Counted from the stretch's first letter, positions 6,608-16,141 are shown. The stretch: DNA of 39,214 nt from Bacteroidia bacterium (GCA_016788065.1 JAEUTI010000057.1:1-39214); one strand, 5' to 3'. Translations and numbers: made by a program. Notes: a model not told the origin generated them from the sequence alone.

Positions 6608-7537
6608 TTAATCTACCTGGCCGGCTAAGAGGTACAGAACTGCCATTCGAACAGCTACTCCATTCTCAACTTGTTGAAGTATAATTGATTGCCGTGAATC
6701 GGCAGCATCACTCGATAATTCAACACCCCTGTTAATTGGTCCCGGATGCATTACCAGAATATCTTTTTTCAGACTATCCAGGATTTCCCGGTTAATACCA
6801 TACAACATCACATATTCCCGTAAGGATGGGAAATACCGGATATCCTGGCGCTCTAACTGTATCCGGAGTACATTGGCTACATCGCACCAGTCTAGGGCTT
6901 TTTTAAGATCGTGTTCGACTATCACCCCCAAATCGGCTATGTATCTGGGGATCAGCGTAACCGGACCGCAAACCATGACTTCGGCACCCATCTTCTTCAG
7001 GCAAAATATATTAGAAAGGGCAACTCGGGAATGCAGGATATCTCCAATAATAACCACCCTCACTCCTTTCAGTTCGCCAAGCTTTTCAGCGATTGAAAAG
7101 GCATCGAGCAATGCCTGGGTAGGATGTTCATGGGTTCCGTCGCCTGCATTTATAATTTTGGCATTTACATGGCGAGATAAAAAGACCGCAGCGCCCGGTT
7201 TCGGATGCCGCATTACCACCATGTCCACTTTCATGGCCAGGATGTTATTGACTGTATCAATGAGGGTTTCCCCTTTGCTGACTGATGATGATGAAGCTGA
7301 GAAATTTACGATATCTGCTGAGAGTCGCTTTTCTGCTAATTCGAAGGAAAGGCGGGTACGGGTTGAATTTTCAAAAAATAAATTGGCTACTGTAATATCA
7401 CGAAGGGAAGGCACTTTTTTAATGGGTCTGTTAATGACATCCTTAAAGTTGGCAGCGGTGGCGAATATCTTTCTGATATCGTCAACCTGAAGATCTTTAA
7501 TCCCCAATAAATGCTTCACACTAAGTTGCTGACTCAT
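6608..7537 (-). CDS. pyrB: Aspartate carbamoyltransferase catalytic subunit
   Basis: It catalyses carbamoyl phosphate plus aspartate to N-carbamoylaspartate, the committed step of pyrimidine synthesis. Motifs seen are the carbamoyl-phosphate loop FENSTRTRLSFE near residue 50, SSSVSKGET, HPTQALLDAFSI, and the C-terminal HPGPINRGVELSSDAADS. The start is ATG 7537, whose ATGA overlaps the pyrR stop; an in-frame extension to 7564 would run into pyrR and lacks homology. Length is then 309 residues, normal for the catalytic chain. No regulatory pyrI is adjacent, so a PyrI-free trimeric enzyme is likely. It forms an operon with pyrR. Confidence 0.95.
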   Translation of the reverse strand: MSQQLSVKHLLGIKDLQVDDIRKIFATAANFKDVINRPIKKVPSLRDITVANLFFENSTRTRLSFELAEKRLSADIVNFSASSSSVSKGETLIDTVNNILAMKVDMVVMRHPKPGAAVFLSRHVNAKIINAGDGTHEHPTQALLDAFSIAEKLGELKGVRVVIIGDILHSRVALSNIFCLKKMGAEVMVCGPVTLIPRYIADLGVIVEHDLKKALDWCDVANVLRIQLERQDIRYFPSLREYVMLYGINREILDSLKKDILVMHPGPINRGVELSSDAADSRQSIILQQVENGVAVRMAVLYLLAGQVD

Positions 7538-8085
7538 TCTTCTTTTTGTGATGTAAATAACCAAACTTCATCTTTCCCATCGGTTTCATTCCAGGTAACC
7601 TTCACCTTATCCGACATAATGGTATCAATTGCTTTACCTACGTAATCGGGTTCAATTGGCAAGTGCCGGCTGAACTTGCGATCGATAAGCACTACCAGCT
7701 CTACTTTGGAAGGCCTGCCAAATGCCAGCAATGCATCCAATGCAGCACGAATGGTTCTTCCGGTATACAACACATCATCTACCAGAATCACCTTTTTATT
7801 TTCGATGATGAAATCAATTTGAGTGGCACTGGGTACAATTACACTTTCTCTGCGTCTGAAATCATCTCTGAAAAAGGTGATATCCAGATTTCCGGATAGA
7901 ATTGTTTTCCCCGGCAAAAATTGTCGTAACTGTTTGGTTATACGATTAGAAAGATTAACTCCCCGGGGTTGCAGTCCAATAATTACGGAGTCATTAAAGT
8001 CATCGTGATTCTCAATCAACTCAAAGCAGAGCCTGTTGATGGTGATATCAAAATTCTTTTGGTTGAGTATCAGCCGTGATGACAT
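7534..8085 (-). CDS. pyrR: PyrR bifunctional pyrimidine regulator / uracil phosphoribosyltransferase-like
   Basis: The 183-residue protein has the PRPP-binding motif VILVDDVLYTGRTIRAALDAL at about residues 98-118 and the PyrR pattern LQPRGVNLSNRI near residue 38 and TFFRDDFRRRE near 70. In Firmicutes PyrR binds pyr mRNA and attenuates transcription. In Bacteroidota it is usually placed ahead of pyrB, as here, but no attenuator is visible between the two genes because they overlap (ATGA). UPRTase activity is possible. It is the first gene of the pair, with a promoter core at 8103-8110. Confidence 0.92.
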   Translation of the reverse strand: MSSRLILNQKNFDITINRLCFELIENHDDFNDSVIIGLQPRGVNLSNRITKQLRQFLPGKTILSGNLDITFFRDDFRRRESVIVPSATQIDFIIENKKVILVDDVLYTGRTIRAALDALLAFGRPSKVELVVLIDRKFSRHLPIEPDYVGKAIDTIMSDKVKVTWNETDGKDEVWLFTSQKEE

Positions 8086-8102
8086 GGTTGTAATTATGTT
8101 GG

Positions 8103-8110
8103 CAAAAATA
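8103..8110 (-). promoter_or_regulatory. pyrR promoter -7 element
   Basis: TATTTTTG on the minus strand fits TAnnTTTG, 17 bases before the pyrR ATG. A TTTG at 8129-8126 is 15 bases upstream, shorter than the usual spacer, so the -33 box is uncertain. Confidence 0.5.
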
Positions 8111-8129
8111 GCAGAAATAAAGGGTCAAA

Positions 8130-8159
8130 AAAAATCCCCGAAAATAATCGGGGATTTTT
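8130..8159 (-). terminator. Rho-independent terminator after rpsA
   Basis: AAAAATCCCCG (8130-8140) pairs with CGGGGATTTTT (8149-8159) around the loop AAAATAAT. On the minus strand the hairpin begins five bases after the rpsA stop and ends in a T run. It separates rpsA transcription from pyrR. Confidence 0.85.
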
Positions 8160-8163
8160 AATA

Positions 8164-10095
8164 TTAATTAGCAGCTTCGTCAGCGGATGTTTCATCATCC
8201 TTTGCAGCTTTGGTTTTCTTAGGTTTCTTTTCTACCTGATCATCAGCAGGAGCATCTTTGGTTTTCTTCTCAGATGTTTCCAATTCCGATCTTAAAGCTG
8301 AGAGAACTCCAAAATCACCTAATGTTGATTTTTCTACGCTCTCTTTTACTTTCTTAATCGATTTTGTTGTGCTGTCTTCAGTCTTTTCAGTAGCCTCAGA
8401 TTTCGCAACATTCTTTACATCTTCAAACATACGGGTATGTGAAACGATGATTTTGCGATTTTCTTTAGAGAACTCAATCACTTTGAAATCAAGCTTCTCA
8501 TCAGTCTTTGCTGTAGCACCATTTTCTTTTGCAAGATGACGGTAAGGAGCAAATCCTTCAACACCATAAGGAAGCGTTACAACAGCACCTTTATCGGTAA
8601 CCTTGCCAACTACTCCTTCATGAACTGAATCAACAGAGAAGATGGTCTCATAGCTTTCCCATGGATTATCTTCGATTTGTTTGTGACCTAAGCTCAGGCG
8701 ACGGTTTTCAGCGTCTACTTCAAGTACCATTACTTCAATCTCATCACCAATTTTGGTAAATTCAGATGGGTGCTTGATTTTCTTAGACCAGGAAAGATCA
8801 GAAATGTGGATCAGACCATCAATTCCTTCTTCAAGTTCAACAAACACACCGAAGTTGGTGAAGTTTCTGACTTTAGCTTTGTGCTTAGAACCAACAGGGT
8901 ATTTCGCAGTAATTTGTCCCCAAGGATCAGGCATTAATTGCTTCAAGCCAAGTGACATTTTACGCTCATCACGATCAAGTGTGAGAATCATTGCTTCAAT
9001 TTCATCTCCTACTTTAAGGAAATCCTGTGGGCTGCGTAAGTGCTGTGACCATGACATTTCAGAAACGTGAATAAGTCCTTCAACGCCCGGAATCACTTCT
9101 ACAAATGCACCGTAATCAGCTATAACAACTACTTTACCTTTAACTTTATCGCCTACTTTCAGCTCGGTATCCAAAGAATCCCATGGCTGTGAAGTAAGTT
9201 GTTTCAGCCCAAGTGCAATACGTTTTTTCTCATCATCGAAATCGAGAATTACCACATTGATCTTCTCATCCAGCTTCAATACTTCTTCCGGATGATTGAT
9301 ACGTCCCCATGAAATATCAGTGATGTGCAACAATCCGTCAACACCACCTAAGTCCATGAATACTCCGTATGAGGTTATATTCTTAACAGTACCTTCAAGT
9401 ACCTGTCCTTTTTCAAGTTTAGATATGATTTCTGCCTTTTGGCTTTCCAATTCTTCTTCGATCAGAACTTTGTGTGATACTACCACGTTTTTAAATTCAT
9501 TGTTGATTTTCACAACTTTGAATTCCATGGTTTTTCCAACAAATACATCGTAATCGCGGATTGGCTTCACATCAATTTGTGAACCTGGTAAGAATGCTTC
9601 AATTCCGAATACATCTACAATCAAACCACCTTTGGTACGACATTTTACAAAGCCTTGAATGATTTCATCTTTTTCAAGAGCAGAATTTACACGCTCCCAT
9701 GATTTTAATGCACGGGCTTTCTTGTGAGAAAGAATGAGCTGTCCGTTTTTGTCTTCTTGAGTCTCGACATAAACTTCAACCTCATCACCGATTTTTAAAT
9801 CAGGCATGTGTCTGAATTCTGATAATGGAATTAAACCGTCTGATTTAAAACCAATGTTCACTACAGCTTCCTTGCTGGTCATTCCAATGATAGTACCATT
9901 CAGTACATCATGCTCAACCACTGAGCTGAGTGTTTGATCATACATCTTCTCAAACCTTTCCTTATCATCGGCTTTGTAAATATCAGCGCTCTTGCCAATA
10001 TTATCCCAATCAAAATCAACACCCGATGGTTCGGCTCTTTTGATGGCCTTAGAAGCTCTTAGATCCATTTTTACGTTTTCCGTTTCTATTGTCAT
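8164..10095 (-). CDS. rpsA: 30S ribosomal protein S1
   Basis: S1 binds mRNA on the 30S subunit and helps initiation, which matters in a phylum where Shine-Dalgarno sequences are rare. The 643-residue protein has six S1 (OB-fold) domains, roughly at residues 62-130, 147-215, 232-300, 317-387, 404-474 and 490-556. The repeated pattern is G-x-V/F-V-x-(L/I)-x-x-G-(V/I)-x-G-L-(L/I)-H-(I/V)-S, clearest in domains 3-5 (GVDGLLHITDISW, GVEGLIHVSEMSW, GIDGLIHISDLSW). The last 85 residues are a Lys/Glu/Asp-rich disordered tail. It is monocistronic in appearance, with a promoter at 10139-10171 and a terminator at 8130-8159. Confidence 0.96.
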   Translation of the reverse strand: MTIETENVKMDLRASKAIKRAEPSGVDFDWDNIGKSADIYKADDKERFEKMYDQTLSSVVEHDVLNGTIIGMTSKEAVVNIGFKSDGLIPLSEFRHMPDLKIGDEVEVYVETQEDKNGQLILSHKKARALKSWERVNSALEKDEIIQGFVKCRTKGGLIVDVFGIEAFLPGSQIDVKPIRDYDVFVGKTMEFKVVKINNEFKNVVVSHKVLIEEELESQKAEIISKLEKGQVLEGTVKNITSYGVFMDLGGVDGLLHITDISWGRINHPEEVLKLDEKINVVILDFDDEKKRIALGLKQLTSQPWDSLDTELKVGDKVKGKVVVIADYGAFVEVIPGVEGLIHVSEMSWSQHLRSPQDFLKVGDEIEAMILTLDRDERKMSLGLKQLMPDPWGQITAKYPVGSKHKAKVRNFTNFGVFVELEEGIDGLIHISDLSWSKKIKHPSEFTKIGDEIEVMVLEVDAENRRLSLGHKQIEDNPWESYETIFSVDSVHEGVVGKVTDKGAVVTLPYGVEGFAPYRHLAKENGATAKTDEKLDFKVIEFSKENRKIIVSHTRMFEDVKNVAKSEATEKTEDSTTKSIKKVKESVEKSTLGDFGVLSALRSELETSEKKTKDAPADDQVEKKPKKTKAAKDDETSADEAAN

Positions 10096-10138
10096 TATTA
10101 ATAATAGGTTAACTACCCTTTCCTCCCGAAAAGGAGCG

Positions 10139-10171
10139 CAAATGTACCGAAATTTCTTTTACAAAAACAAA
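10139..10171 (-). promoter_or_regulatory. rpsA promoter
   Basis: On the minus strand TTTG (10171-10168) is followed after 21 bases by TACATTTG (10146-10139), a full match to the Bacteroidota consensus. The implied leader is about 35-40 bases and contains a purine-rich GGGAGGAAAGGG. Confidence 0.7.
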
Positions 10172-10218
10172 GAAATTCAGGATTTTAAAAACAAGAAGGT
10201 GTTTATTTTATGAACAGG

Positions 10219-11130
10219 TCAGCTAACCGACTGTAAAGGGTTCTTAATCAGTCGCAAACGTGCTGCCACGTCTTCCATTAGCCACATGGGCGTGGAAGTT
10301 GCACCACAAATACCTACTGATTGTGCATTTAAAATCCAATCTTCTTGAATTTCAGATGGTTCTGAAATAAAGTAGGTGTTTGGATTCACTTTATGACAAA
10401 CTCCGAAAAGGGCTTTGCCATTAGAACTCTTCTTACCACTTACAAATAAAATCACATCGTGCTGAACTGCAAAACGTTCCAATTGAGGCTCGCGGTTCGA
10501 AACCTGACGGCAAATGGTATCGTTCGCCGTAAAATCTCCGGTTTCCAATGACCCCTTCGATTCTTTAACACGCTGTTCTATAATGGTTTTAATGTGATTA
10601 AAGCCTTCCGTACTCTTGGTGGTCTGCGAAAACAGATAAACAGGCCGGCTAAAGTCAATTTTATTGAGATCGTGTTCGCCGGTAATAATAATAGCCTCGC
10701 CGTTAGTCTGACCAACCAAACCATTTACTTCGGCATGTCCGGTTTCACCATATATAACCACCTGTGCATTATTCGATTCCACAGTTTCGAAACTGGTTCG
10801 AACCCGGTTTTGAAGTTTCAAAACTACCGGACAGGAGGCATCAATAAGTTCGATATTATTCTCAATTGCTGTTTGGTAAGTTTCCGGTGGTTCACCATGA
10901 GCCCGGATTAAAACTTTGCAATCCCTTAAATTTTTAAGCTGCTCATGATTGATGATTTTCAATCCCTTCTTAGCCAAACGCTCAACTTCCATGTTATTAT
11001 GGACAATATCACCCAGACAATACAAAGTTCCGGTCGCATCTAATTCAGCTTCAGCCATTTGAATGGCAAAAACAACACCGAAGCAAAAACCTGATTCAGA
11101 ATCAATGGTGATTTTCATAGCTTTTTCCAT
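10219..11130 (-). CDS. ispH: 4-hydroxy-3-methylbut-2-enyl diphosphate reductase
   Basis: IspH is the [4Fe-4S] enzyme that finishes the MEP pathway, giving IPP and DMAPP; DMAPP is also the MiaA substrate. The three cluster cysteines are visible in GFCFGV (C16), IDASCPVV and NDTICRQV. GDIVHNN and RAHGEPP carry the substrate histidines, and a late CGATSTPMW is typical. Length is 303 residues. The first ATG is used here, but the second Met (11118), giving MKITIDSESGFCFG, aligns better with relatives and may be the true start. It lies 47 bases downstream of cmk on the same strand. Confidence 0.95.
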   Translation of the reverse strand: MEKAMKITIDSESGFCFGVVFAIQMAEAELDATGTLYCLGDIVHNNMEVERLAKKGLKIINHEQLKNLRDCKVLIRAHGEPPETYQTAIENNIELIDASCPVVLKLQNRVRTSFETVESNNAQVVIYGETGHAEVNGLVGQTNGEAIIITGEHDLNKIDFSRPVYLFSQTTKSTEGFNHIKTIIEQRVKESKGSLETGDFTANDTICRQVSNREPQLERFAVQHDVILFVSGKKSSNGKALFGVCHKVNPNTYFISEPSEIQEDWILNAQSVGICGATSTPMWLMEDVAARLRLIKNPLQSVS

Positions 11131-11177
11131 ATCGATAACAGGAAAACCGTAAATAGGTTTTCTTTATTGCATTTTAT

Positions 11178-11879
11178 TTAAGCCGGTCTGAGATTTCTGA
11201 TTCGTTCAAGTACAAATTCTACCTGTTCATCGAAATTCAAATTACTATTGTCTAAAACCACCGCATCCGGCGCCATTCTTAGCGGACTCTCTTCCCGGTG
11301 GGTATCTTCGTAATCGCGGCTATTGATGTTGTTCCTCACATCATCCAATGACACTTCCACTCCTGCACCTAACATCTCCCGGTAACGGCGCATGGCTCTA
11401 ATTTCCGGATCGGCAGTCATGAATATTTTAAGATCAGCATTCGGAAAAACCGTGGTTCCAATATCACGACCATCCATAACTAATCCGGCTCCGGTATTCA
11501 TTTGCTGTTGCAAACTGACCATTCTTTTCCTGACTTCCTTAATAGCACTCACATGACTCACATTCTCGGAAACCTCCATAGAGCGAATCTCTTTTTTGAG
11601 ATTGTGCCCATTCAGAAATATCTCCGATTCACCATTGGCAGCGTTTACTTCAAAGTGAATATGAATCTGATCCAATGTAGGTCGGTAGTCAAGTTCGGAA
11701 TGTTCACCTGCCAGCGGAAAATAAATTTTATTCTCCAGAAAATACCAGGTTACTGCACGGTACATCGCTCCAGAATCAATATATCTGATTCCAAGTACTT
11801 TTGCCAATGATTTCGCAACCGTGCTTTTTCCACACGATGAATACCCATCAATTGCAATTACAGGATGCTCCAATGACAT
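11178..11879 (-). CDS. cmk: Cytidylate kinase
   Basis: It phosphorylates CMP and dCMP with ATP. Motifs are the P-loop GYSSCGKST near residue 10, YIDSGAMYRAV, VMDGRDIGTTVFP near 135, SRDYEDTHREESPL and the DNSNL end. The reading frame is open to 11927, but a strong promoter lies at 11898-11928, so starts upstream of 11892 are unlikely. ATG 11879 gives MSLEHPVIAIDGYSS and 233 residues, matching family length; ATG 11891 is the alternative. It is followed by ispH (47-base gap) and preceded by porQ, a pairing often seen in Bacteroidota. Confidence 0.94.
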   Translation of the reverse strand: MSLEHPVIAIDGYSSCGKSTVAKSLAKVLGIRYIDSGAMYRAVTWYFLENKIYFPLAGEHSELDYRPTLDQIHIHFEVNAANGESEIFLNGHNLKKEIRSMEVSENVSHVSAIKEVRKRMVSLQQQMNTGAGLVMDGRDIGTTVFPNADLKIFMTADPEIRAMRRYREMLGAGVEVSLDDVRNNINSRDYEDTHREESPLRMAPDAVVLDNSNLNFDEQVEFVLERIRNLRPA

Positions 11880-11897
11880 AAGCGATGACATACGTTG

Positions 11898-11928
11898 CAA
11901 AGGTAAGCAAATAGCCCTTCCGCTCAAA
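11898..11928 (-). promoter_or_regulatory. cmk promoter
   Basis: On the minus strand TTTG (11928-11925), 19 bases, then TACCTTTG (11905-11898): an exact fit to the Bacteroidota consensus. The transcript would begin about 11890-11893, which fixes the cmk start at 11879 or at most 11891. Confidence 0.7.
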
Positions 11929-11953
11929 GTAATCGCGAAGATTTAACCCTGAT

Positions 11954-13003
11954 TTATTGGGCTTTTTTATAAAATTCACTCAAATTAGCTGATAATGAAA
12001 AATGGTTGGATGCACCGGCCAAATGATACGTCGCCCGGCCATAACTGATGTGGAATTTTGAAATACGGAATCCCAATCCCCAACTTAAGCCAACAGTCGA
12101 CATTTTAGTCTCCACCCCAAGCTCATTACGCCTTCTGAAGTTGTAGCCGGCACGAATGTGAAAATTCTTCGATAAAAGTATTTCTGCTCCCAAAACCACA
12201 TGGCGTAATGCCTTATCTCCGAAAGTGATCTTTTCCTCGGTAACTTCACCGGTGATTGGGTCGGTTTCATTTTCTTTGGCAGGATCTTTATAGGTCAAAT
12301 CAAATTTTTCAAGGTTCTGCAATACTAATGAAAGCCTTAAAGGAGCTTTTGCCAGTTTTTTTGACGCACCCAGTTCTACTTCAAAAGGAAGTGGTTCGTT
12401 ATTTCCATCTCTGTAATAAGTTAACTGTCTGCCGGCATTCTTAGCTACCAGGGAAAGGTTTACCAGTGCTTTTTCAAAATAGTAATTGGCACCAATGTCT
12501 ACTGCCATACCAACAGACGAATAATCTTCCAGACTGGAATAAATGGTTTTTAGGGTTGCTCCAACGGTAAATGCACTGTCGTTATTGATAGTTCGGGCAT
12601 AGCTAAGATTGAGAGAATATTCTGCAGCCTTAAATGACCCTAACACTTCGCCGGTATTATCAGTTTCCGTAAAATCACCGTAATTTACATAATGCATTCC
12701 TGCAGCAAAAGTCCCGTATTTTTCAAAGTCCTGTGCATATGCAGCATAACCGTATTTGATATCAGCAAAATAACCAACACCACTAAAAGTGAGTTGCTTG
12801 CTCATTTCCGGATTCAATAAGGCAGGATTTCCAAAAACAAGATTCAGATCATTATCCTTTACAGGAACTAATTGTCCGCCCATAGCTGCAACCCGCGCCG
12901 ATGATGACAGGTTTAAAAATTCATAGGTATTATCACCACCCGATTGAGCATTTGCCCGGATGACTGAAAACACAAAAACAATCAGGTAAAAATAGTGCTT
13001 CAT
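11954..13003 (-). CDS. porQ: Type IX secretion system accessory protein PorQ
   Basis: The 349-residue protein begins with a signal peptide (MKHYFYLIVFVFSVIRANA-Q). The mature start GGDNTYEFLNLSSSARVAAMGG, then NDLNLVFGNPALLNPEMSKQL, is diagnostic of PorQ. The rest alternates short beta strands (for example FAAGMHYVNYGDFTETDNTG), as in outer-membrane beta-barrels of the PorV/PorQ type. PorQ is thought to help with T9SS cargo at the outer membrane. This supports the presence of a working T9SS for the four CTD-bearing proteins in this window. It precedes cmk (promoter between them) and follows glyA by 54 bases. Confidence 0.9.
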   Translation of the reverse strand: MKHYFYLIVFVFSVIRANAQSGGDNTYEFLNLSSSARVAAMGGQLVPVKDNDLNLVFGNPALLNPEMSKQLTFSGVGYFADIKYGYAAYAQDFEKYGTFAAGMHYVNYGDFTETDNTGEVLGSFKAAEYSLNLSYARTINNDSAFTVGATLKTIYSSLEDYSSVGMAVDIGANYYFEKALVNLSLVAKNAGRQLTYYRDGNNEPLPFEVELGASKKLAKAPLRLSLVLQNLEKFDLTYKDPAKENETDPITGEVTEEKITFGDKALRHVVLGAEILLSKNFHIRAGYNFRRRNELGVETKMSTVGLSWGLGFRISKFHISYGRATYHLAGASNHFSLSANLSEFYKKAQ

Positions 13004-13057
13004 CAGGTTTTGTTTGTGTTACTATGGCGCAATAACGTCGATTGTTAAATTAAAGTA

Positions 13058-14365
13058 TCAATACAGTGGAAATTTTTCTGCCAATGCATGAACCTCGCTC
13101 TTCAAAGTCTTAATCAACGATTTATCATTTCTGTTCATCAATACTTTGTCGATTATTTCCACAATCTGTGTCATATCCTTTTCCTTCATACCACGGGTGG
13201 TCATGGCTGCTGTTCCAACCCTGATTCCGGAAGTTACAAAAGGCGATTTATCATCGAATGGAACCATATTTTTATTTACGGTAATTTCAGCTTCTATCAA
13301 ACTATTTTCAGCATCCTTACCGGTAATATCTTTTGAACGCAAATCGATCAGCATCATGTGATTGTCGGTTCCACCTGAAATCACTTTGTATCCTTTCGAA
13401 ACAAATGCTGCCGCCATTGCTTTTGCATTCTTGATCACCTGAATACAATATTCAAAATACTCATCACTTAATGCTTCATTAAATGCTACTGCTTTACCTG
13501 CAATAACATGTTCTAACGGCCCACCCTGTGTACCCGGAAAAACGGCACTGTCGAGTATCGCCGACATCATGCGAATCTCCCCTTTTGGTGTTTTCAATCC
13601 CCATGGATTTGGAAAATCATTTCCCATCAGGATCATTCCTCCACGCGGACCTCGTAATGTTTTATGTGTGGTGGTAGTTACAATATGACAATGAGGTACA
13701 GGATCATTCAATAATCCACGGGCAATTAGTCCCGATGGATGCGAAATATCTGCCAGCAGTAAAGCTCCAACTTTATCAGCTATTGCACGCAGTCTCACAT
13801 AATCCCAATCACGTGAATAAGCCGATGCACCACATATAATAAGTTTGGGTTGCTCCTTTATAGCCGTTGCTTCAACATGATCGTAATTTATAACTCCGGT
13901 TGCTTCTTCCACACCATAAAAGGAGGGCTGATATAATTTACCTGAAAAATTTACCGGTGATCCATGCGTAAGGTGTCCACCATGTGATAAATCGAAACCA
14001 AGAATTTTATCGCCCGGCTTTAATACTCCCAGCATAACGGCTGCATTTGCCTGTGCTCCTGAATGAGGTTGAACATTTGCCCAGGCAGCATTGAAAAGGG
14101 TCTTAGCTCGGTCAATTGCCAATTGTTCAATCTGATCTACAATCTCACAACCGCCATAATAACGTTTGCCGGGCAGTCCTTCTGCGTATTTGTTGGTCAG
14201 ACAAGAACCCATGGCTTCCATCACCTGCTTGGTAACAAAATTTTCAGAAGCAATCAGCTCCAGTCCGTTTCGCTGGCGTTTTAATTCTTTTTTGATAAGA
14301 TCAAAAACTAATTTGTCTTTATCCATAGTACCCTGAACGACTTCTGACATTATTGTATTATCCAT
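13058..14365 (-). CDS. glyA: Serine hydroxymethyltransferase
   Basis: A PLP enzyme that interconverts serine and glycine with tetrahydrofolate. Clear motifs are [45 protein letters not shown] and the PLP-lysine site [14 protein letters not shown] near residue 230, then [11 protein letters not shown]. The frame is open to 14407 but that overlaps the preceding gene. ATG 14365 lies 13 bases after that gene's stop, while ATG 14326 ([15 protein letters not shown]) best matches the family N-terminus, so the start is uncertain by up to 13 codons. It is probably co-transcribed with the nucleotidyltransferase upstream. Confidence 0.95.
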   Translation of the reverse strand: MDNTIMSEVVQGTMDKDKLVFDLIKKELKRQRNGLELIASENFVTKQVMEAMGSCLTNKYAEGLPGKRYYGGCEIVDQIEQLAIDRAKTLFNAAWANVQPHSGAQANAAVMLGVLKPGDKILGFDLSHGGHLTHGSPVNFSGKLYQPSFYGVEEATGVINYDHVEATAIKEQPKLIICGASAYSRDWDYVRLRAIADKVGALLLADISHPSGLIARGLLNDPVPHCHIVTTTTHKTLRGPRGGMILMGNDFPNPWGLKTPKGEIRMMSAILDSAVFPGTQGGPLEHVIAGKAVAFNEALSDEYFEYCIQVIKNAKAMAAAFVSKGYKVISGGTDNHMMLIDLRSKDITGKDAENSLIEAEITVNKNMVPFDDKSPFVTSGIRVGTAAMTTRGMKEKDMTQIVEIIDKVLMNRNDKSLIKTLKSEVHALAEKFPLY

Positions 14366-14378
14366 AAAATTTATAAGA

Positions 14379-15371
14379 TTAACTAAAATCAATTTCGGTG
14401 CTATCACCGATATTTAAACTCTGACTCAAACCTTTCAAATAAGCATCACTACCAACGATTGACTTGGAAAGAACTGCGGTTTCTAGTTGGGAATAAGAAC
14501 CAATAATCGATTCTTTAATAATACTTGATTTGATGATGGTGCGTTCACCAATAGAAACATTCGGACCGATTATAGAATCAGAAATATCACAATCAGGCGC
14601 AATACTAACCGGTTCTATAATTATAGTGTTATGAAAATGTTTTCTGTTTGGATCTACTGTAGTTCGCTTCAGTAAAATAGCGTTTGTCTCGAGCAAATTT
14701 GCTTTCCCTCCACAGTCGTACCAGTTACCAATTTGAAATGCTGCAACTTTCGAACCTTTCTCAATCATTTTCATGATGGCCTCGGTAAGGTTGTATTCAT
14801 CTCTGGTTTTCTGATTATTACGAATCATGTGATCCAGCATTTCAAACAATTTACCCGACTCCTTAATAAAATAAATACCTACCAGGGCCAGATTCGATTT
14901 TGGAATATTAGGCTTTTCAGACAAACGGGTAATAAATCCTTCGCTATCAATTTCCGCCACTCCGAAATTTCGGGGGTCGTCGACTTTTTTAACACCTAAA
15001 AGTGAGTGAGGACTACTTGTAACCATTTGAATATCAAACTCAACAATGGTATCTCCAAGCACTATCAGCATTTCTTCCTGCTGAGGTACTTTATCGCGTG
15101 CCAGCCAGATCGCATGACCAGTCCCTTCCCGAGGCTCCTGAATAATGAAAGTTCGCTTTATTTTAGGATATTTTTCGGTTACGAACGACTCAATTTTATC
15201 TCCTAAATACCCAATAATGAATATAAAATCGTCGAATCCTGCATCAACGAGAGAGTCGATGATATGTGCCAAAATCGGTTTCCCGGCAACCGGTACCAGA
15301 GCTTTGGGTTGTGTATGTGTGTGTGGTCGAAGTTTGCTTCCAATACCTGCAACCGGAATTACTATCTTCAT
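14379..15371 (-). CDS. Sugar-phosphate nucleotidyltransferase with beta-helix tail
   Basis: The N-terminal 230 residues are a nucleotidyltransferase (GT-A type) domain: [20 protein letters not shown], then [27 protein letters not shown] and the metal site LGDTIVEFD. The C-terminal 90 residues carry hexapeptide-like turns ([20 protein letters not shown]), a left-handed beta-helix. It should activate a sugar-1-phosphate with NTP; whether dTTP, UTP or GTP cannot be told. The frame extends to 15470, but the extra 33 residues do not match the family and lie over a promoter-like element at 15423-15430, so ATG 15371 (330 residues) is chosen. Confidence 0.88.
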   Translation of the reverse strand: MKIVIPVAGIGSKLRPHTHTQPKALVPVAGKPILAHIIDSLVDAGFDDFIFIIGYLGDKIESFVTEKYPKIKRTFIIQEPREGTGHAIWLARDKVPQQEEMLIVLGDTIVEFDIQMVTSSPHSLLGVKKVDDPRNFGVAEIDSEGFITRLSEKPNIPKSNLALVGIYFIKESGKLFEMLDHMIRNNQKTRDEYNLTEAIMKMIEKGSKVAAFQIGNWYDCGGKANLLETNAILLKRTTVDPNRKHFHNTIIIEPVSIAPDCDISDSIIGPNVSIGERTIIKSSIIKESIIGSYSQLETAVLSKSIVGSDAYLKGLSQSLNIGDSTEIDFS

Positions 15372-15422
15372 AATCAGCGTCCTGCCATCATACGCACCCT
15401 GAAAAAAGTGCCAGCATTCATG

Positions 15423-15430
15423 CAAAAATA
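15423..15430 (-). promoter_or_regulatory. -7 element for the nucleotidyltransferase-glyA unit
   Basis: TATTTTTG on the minus strand, 51 bases upstream of ATG 15371, in the divergent gap to the SanA-like gene. A clear -33 box was not found. Confidence 0.45.
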
Positions 15431-15500
15431 CAAGATAATGCAATACAAGCAGCAAGAAATGCCCACACATGCATGGTATTGCTTTTCTTTGCAGTAAATA

Positions 15501-16130
15501 ATGAAAATCAACCGACGAAGTAAATTGCGAAAAATCCTGATCACCATTTTGCTGATTCCCGTGGTGGGGATATTGATGATCTTTTTGAATTACCGGATGA
15601 TTTCATTCATTGCTTCCGGACATATTTATACAGAAACGGACCTGCTTCCATTTCGGGAAACCACTTTGGTTTTAGGTTCAGGAAGTTCTCCTGAAGGTTT
15701 ATGGGAAAATGACTCGTTCCTTCATCGAATGGAGGCGGCTACAGTGGTTTATAATTCCGGAAAAACAAAAAAAATAATTGTCAGCGGCATGAGCAACCGG
15801 GAGTTTTATAATGAACCCAACGACATGAAAGACGCCTTATTAAAAGAAGGTATTCCATCACATGTAATTTATCCCGATCATGGGGGCGTGCGCACATGGA
15901 ATTCGGTTGAACGGGCCCAGAGTTACTATAAATGTAAATCAGTTATAATAATAAGTCAGGCAGATCAATTAGAGCGTGCTCTGTTCATTGCTAAGTGCAT
16001 AAATCTTGATGCCATTGGACTAGCTGCAGATCCGCTTCATTATAAACACAGGTACTGGACAATCAGAGAATACCTGGCACGGGTAAAATGCACCCTTGAG
16101 TATTTTGAATACCGGCTTAGAAATTTGTAA
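15501..16130 (+). CDS. SanA/YdcF-like DUF218 membrane protein
   Basis: The 209-residue protein has a basic N-terminus and one transmembrane helix (about residues 11-33, ILITILLIPVVGILMIFLNY). A DUF218 (ElyC/SanA/YdcF) domain follows: TTLVLGSGSSPEG, LHRMEAATVVYNSGKTKKIIVSG, HGGVRTWNSVERAQ and IISQADQLERALFIA. SanA in enterics affects envelope permeability; the biochemical activity is unknown. It is the first gene of a plus-strand operon, ending 11 bases before the nitronate monooxygenase-like gene, and is divergent from the nucleotidyltransferase. Confidence 0.85.
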   Translation: MKINRRSKLRKILITILLIPVVGILMIFLNYRMISFIASGHIYTETDLLPFRETTLVLGSGSSPEGLWENDSFLHRMEAATVVYNSGKTKKIIVSGMSNREFYNEPNDMKDALLKEGIPSHVIYPDHGGVRTWNSVERAQSYYKCKSVIIISQADQLERALFIAKCINLDAIGLAADPLHYKHRYWTIREYLARVKCTLEYFEYRLRNL

Positions 16131-16141
16131 TATTACCGATT

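Noticed and set aside
7534..8102. Pyrimidine attenuator controlled by PyrR
   Set aside because: The pyrR leader is only about ten bases and pyrR overlaps pyrB, so there is no room for a PyrR-binding terminator; the hairpin at 8130-8159 is placed as the rpsA terminator.
15372..15470. Extended N-terminus of the nucleotidyltransferase
   Set aside because: The extra residues are Cys/His/Phe-rich with no family match, and they cover a promoter-like element.
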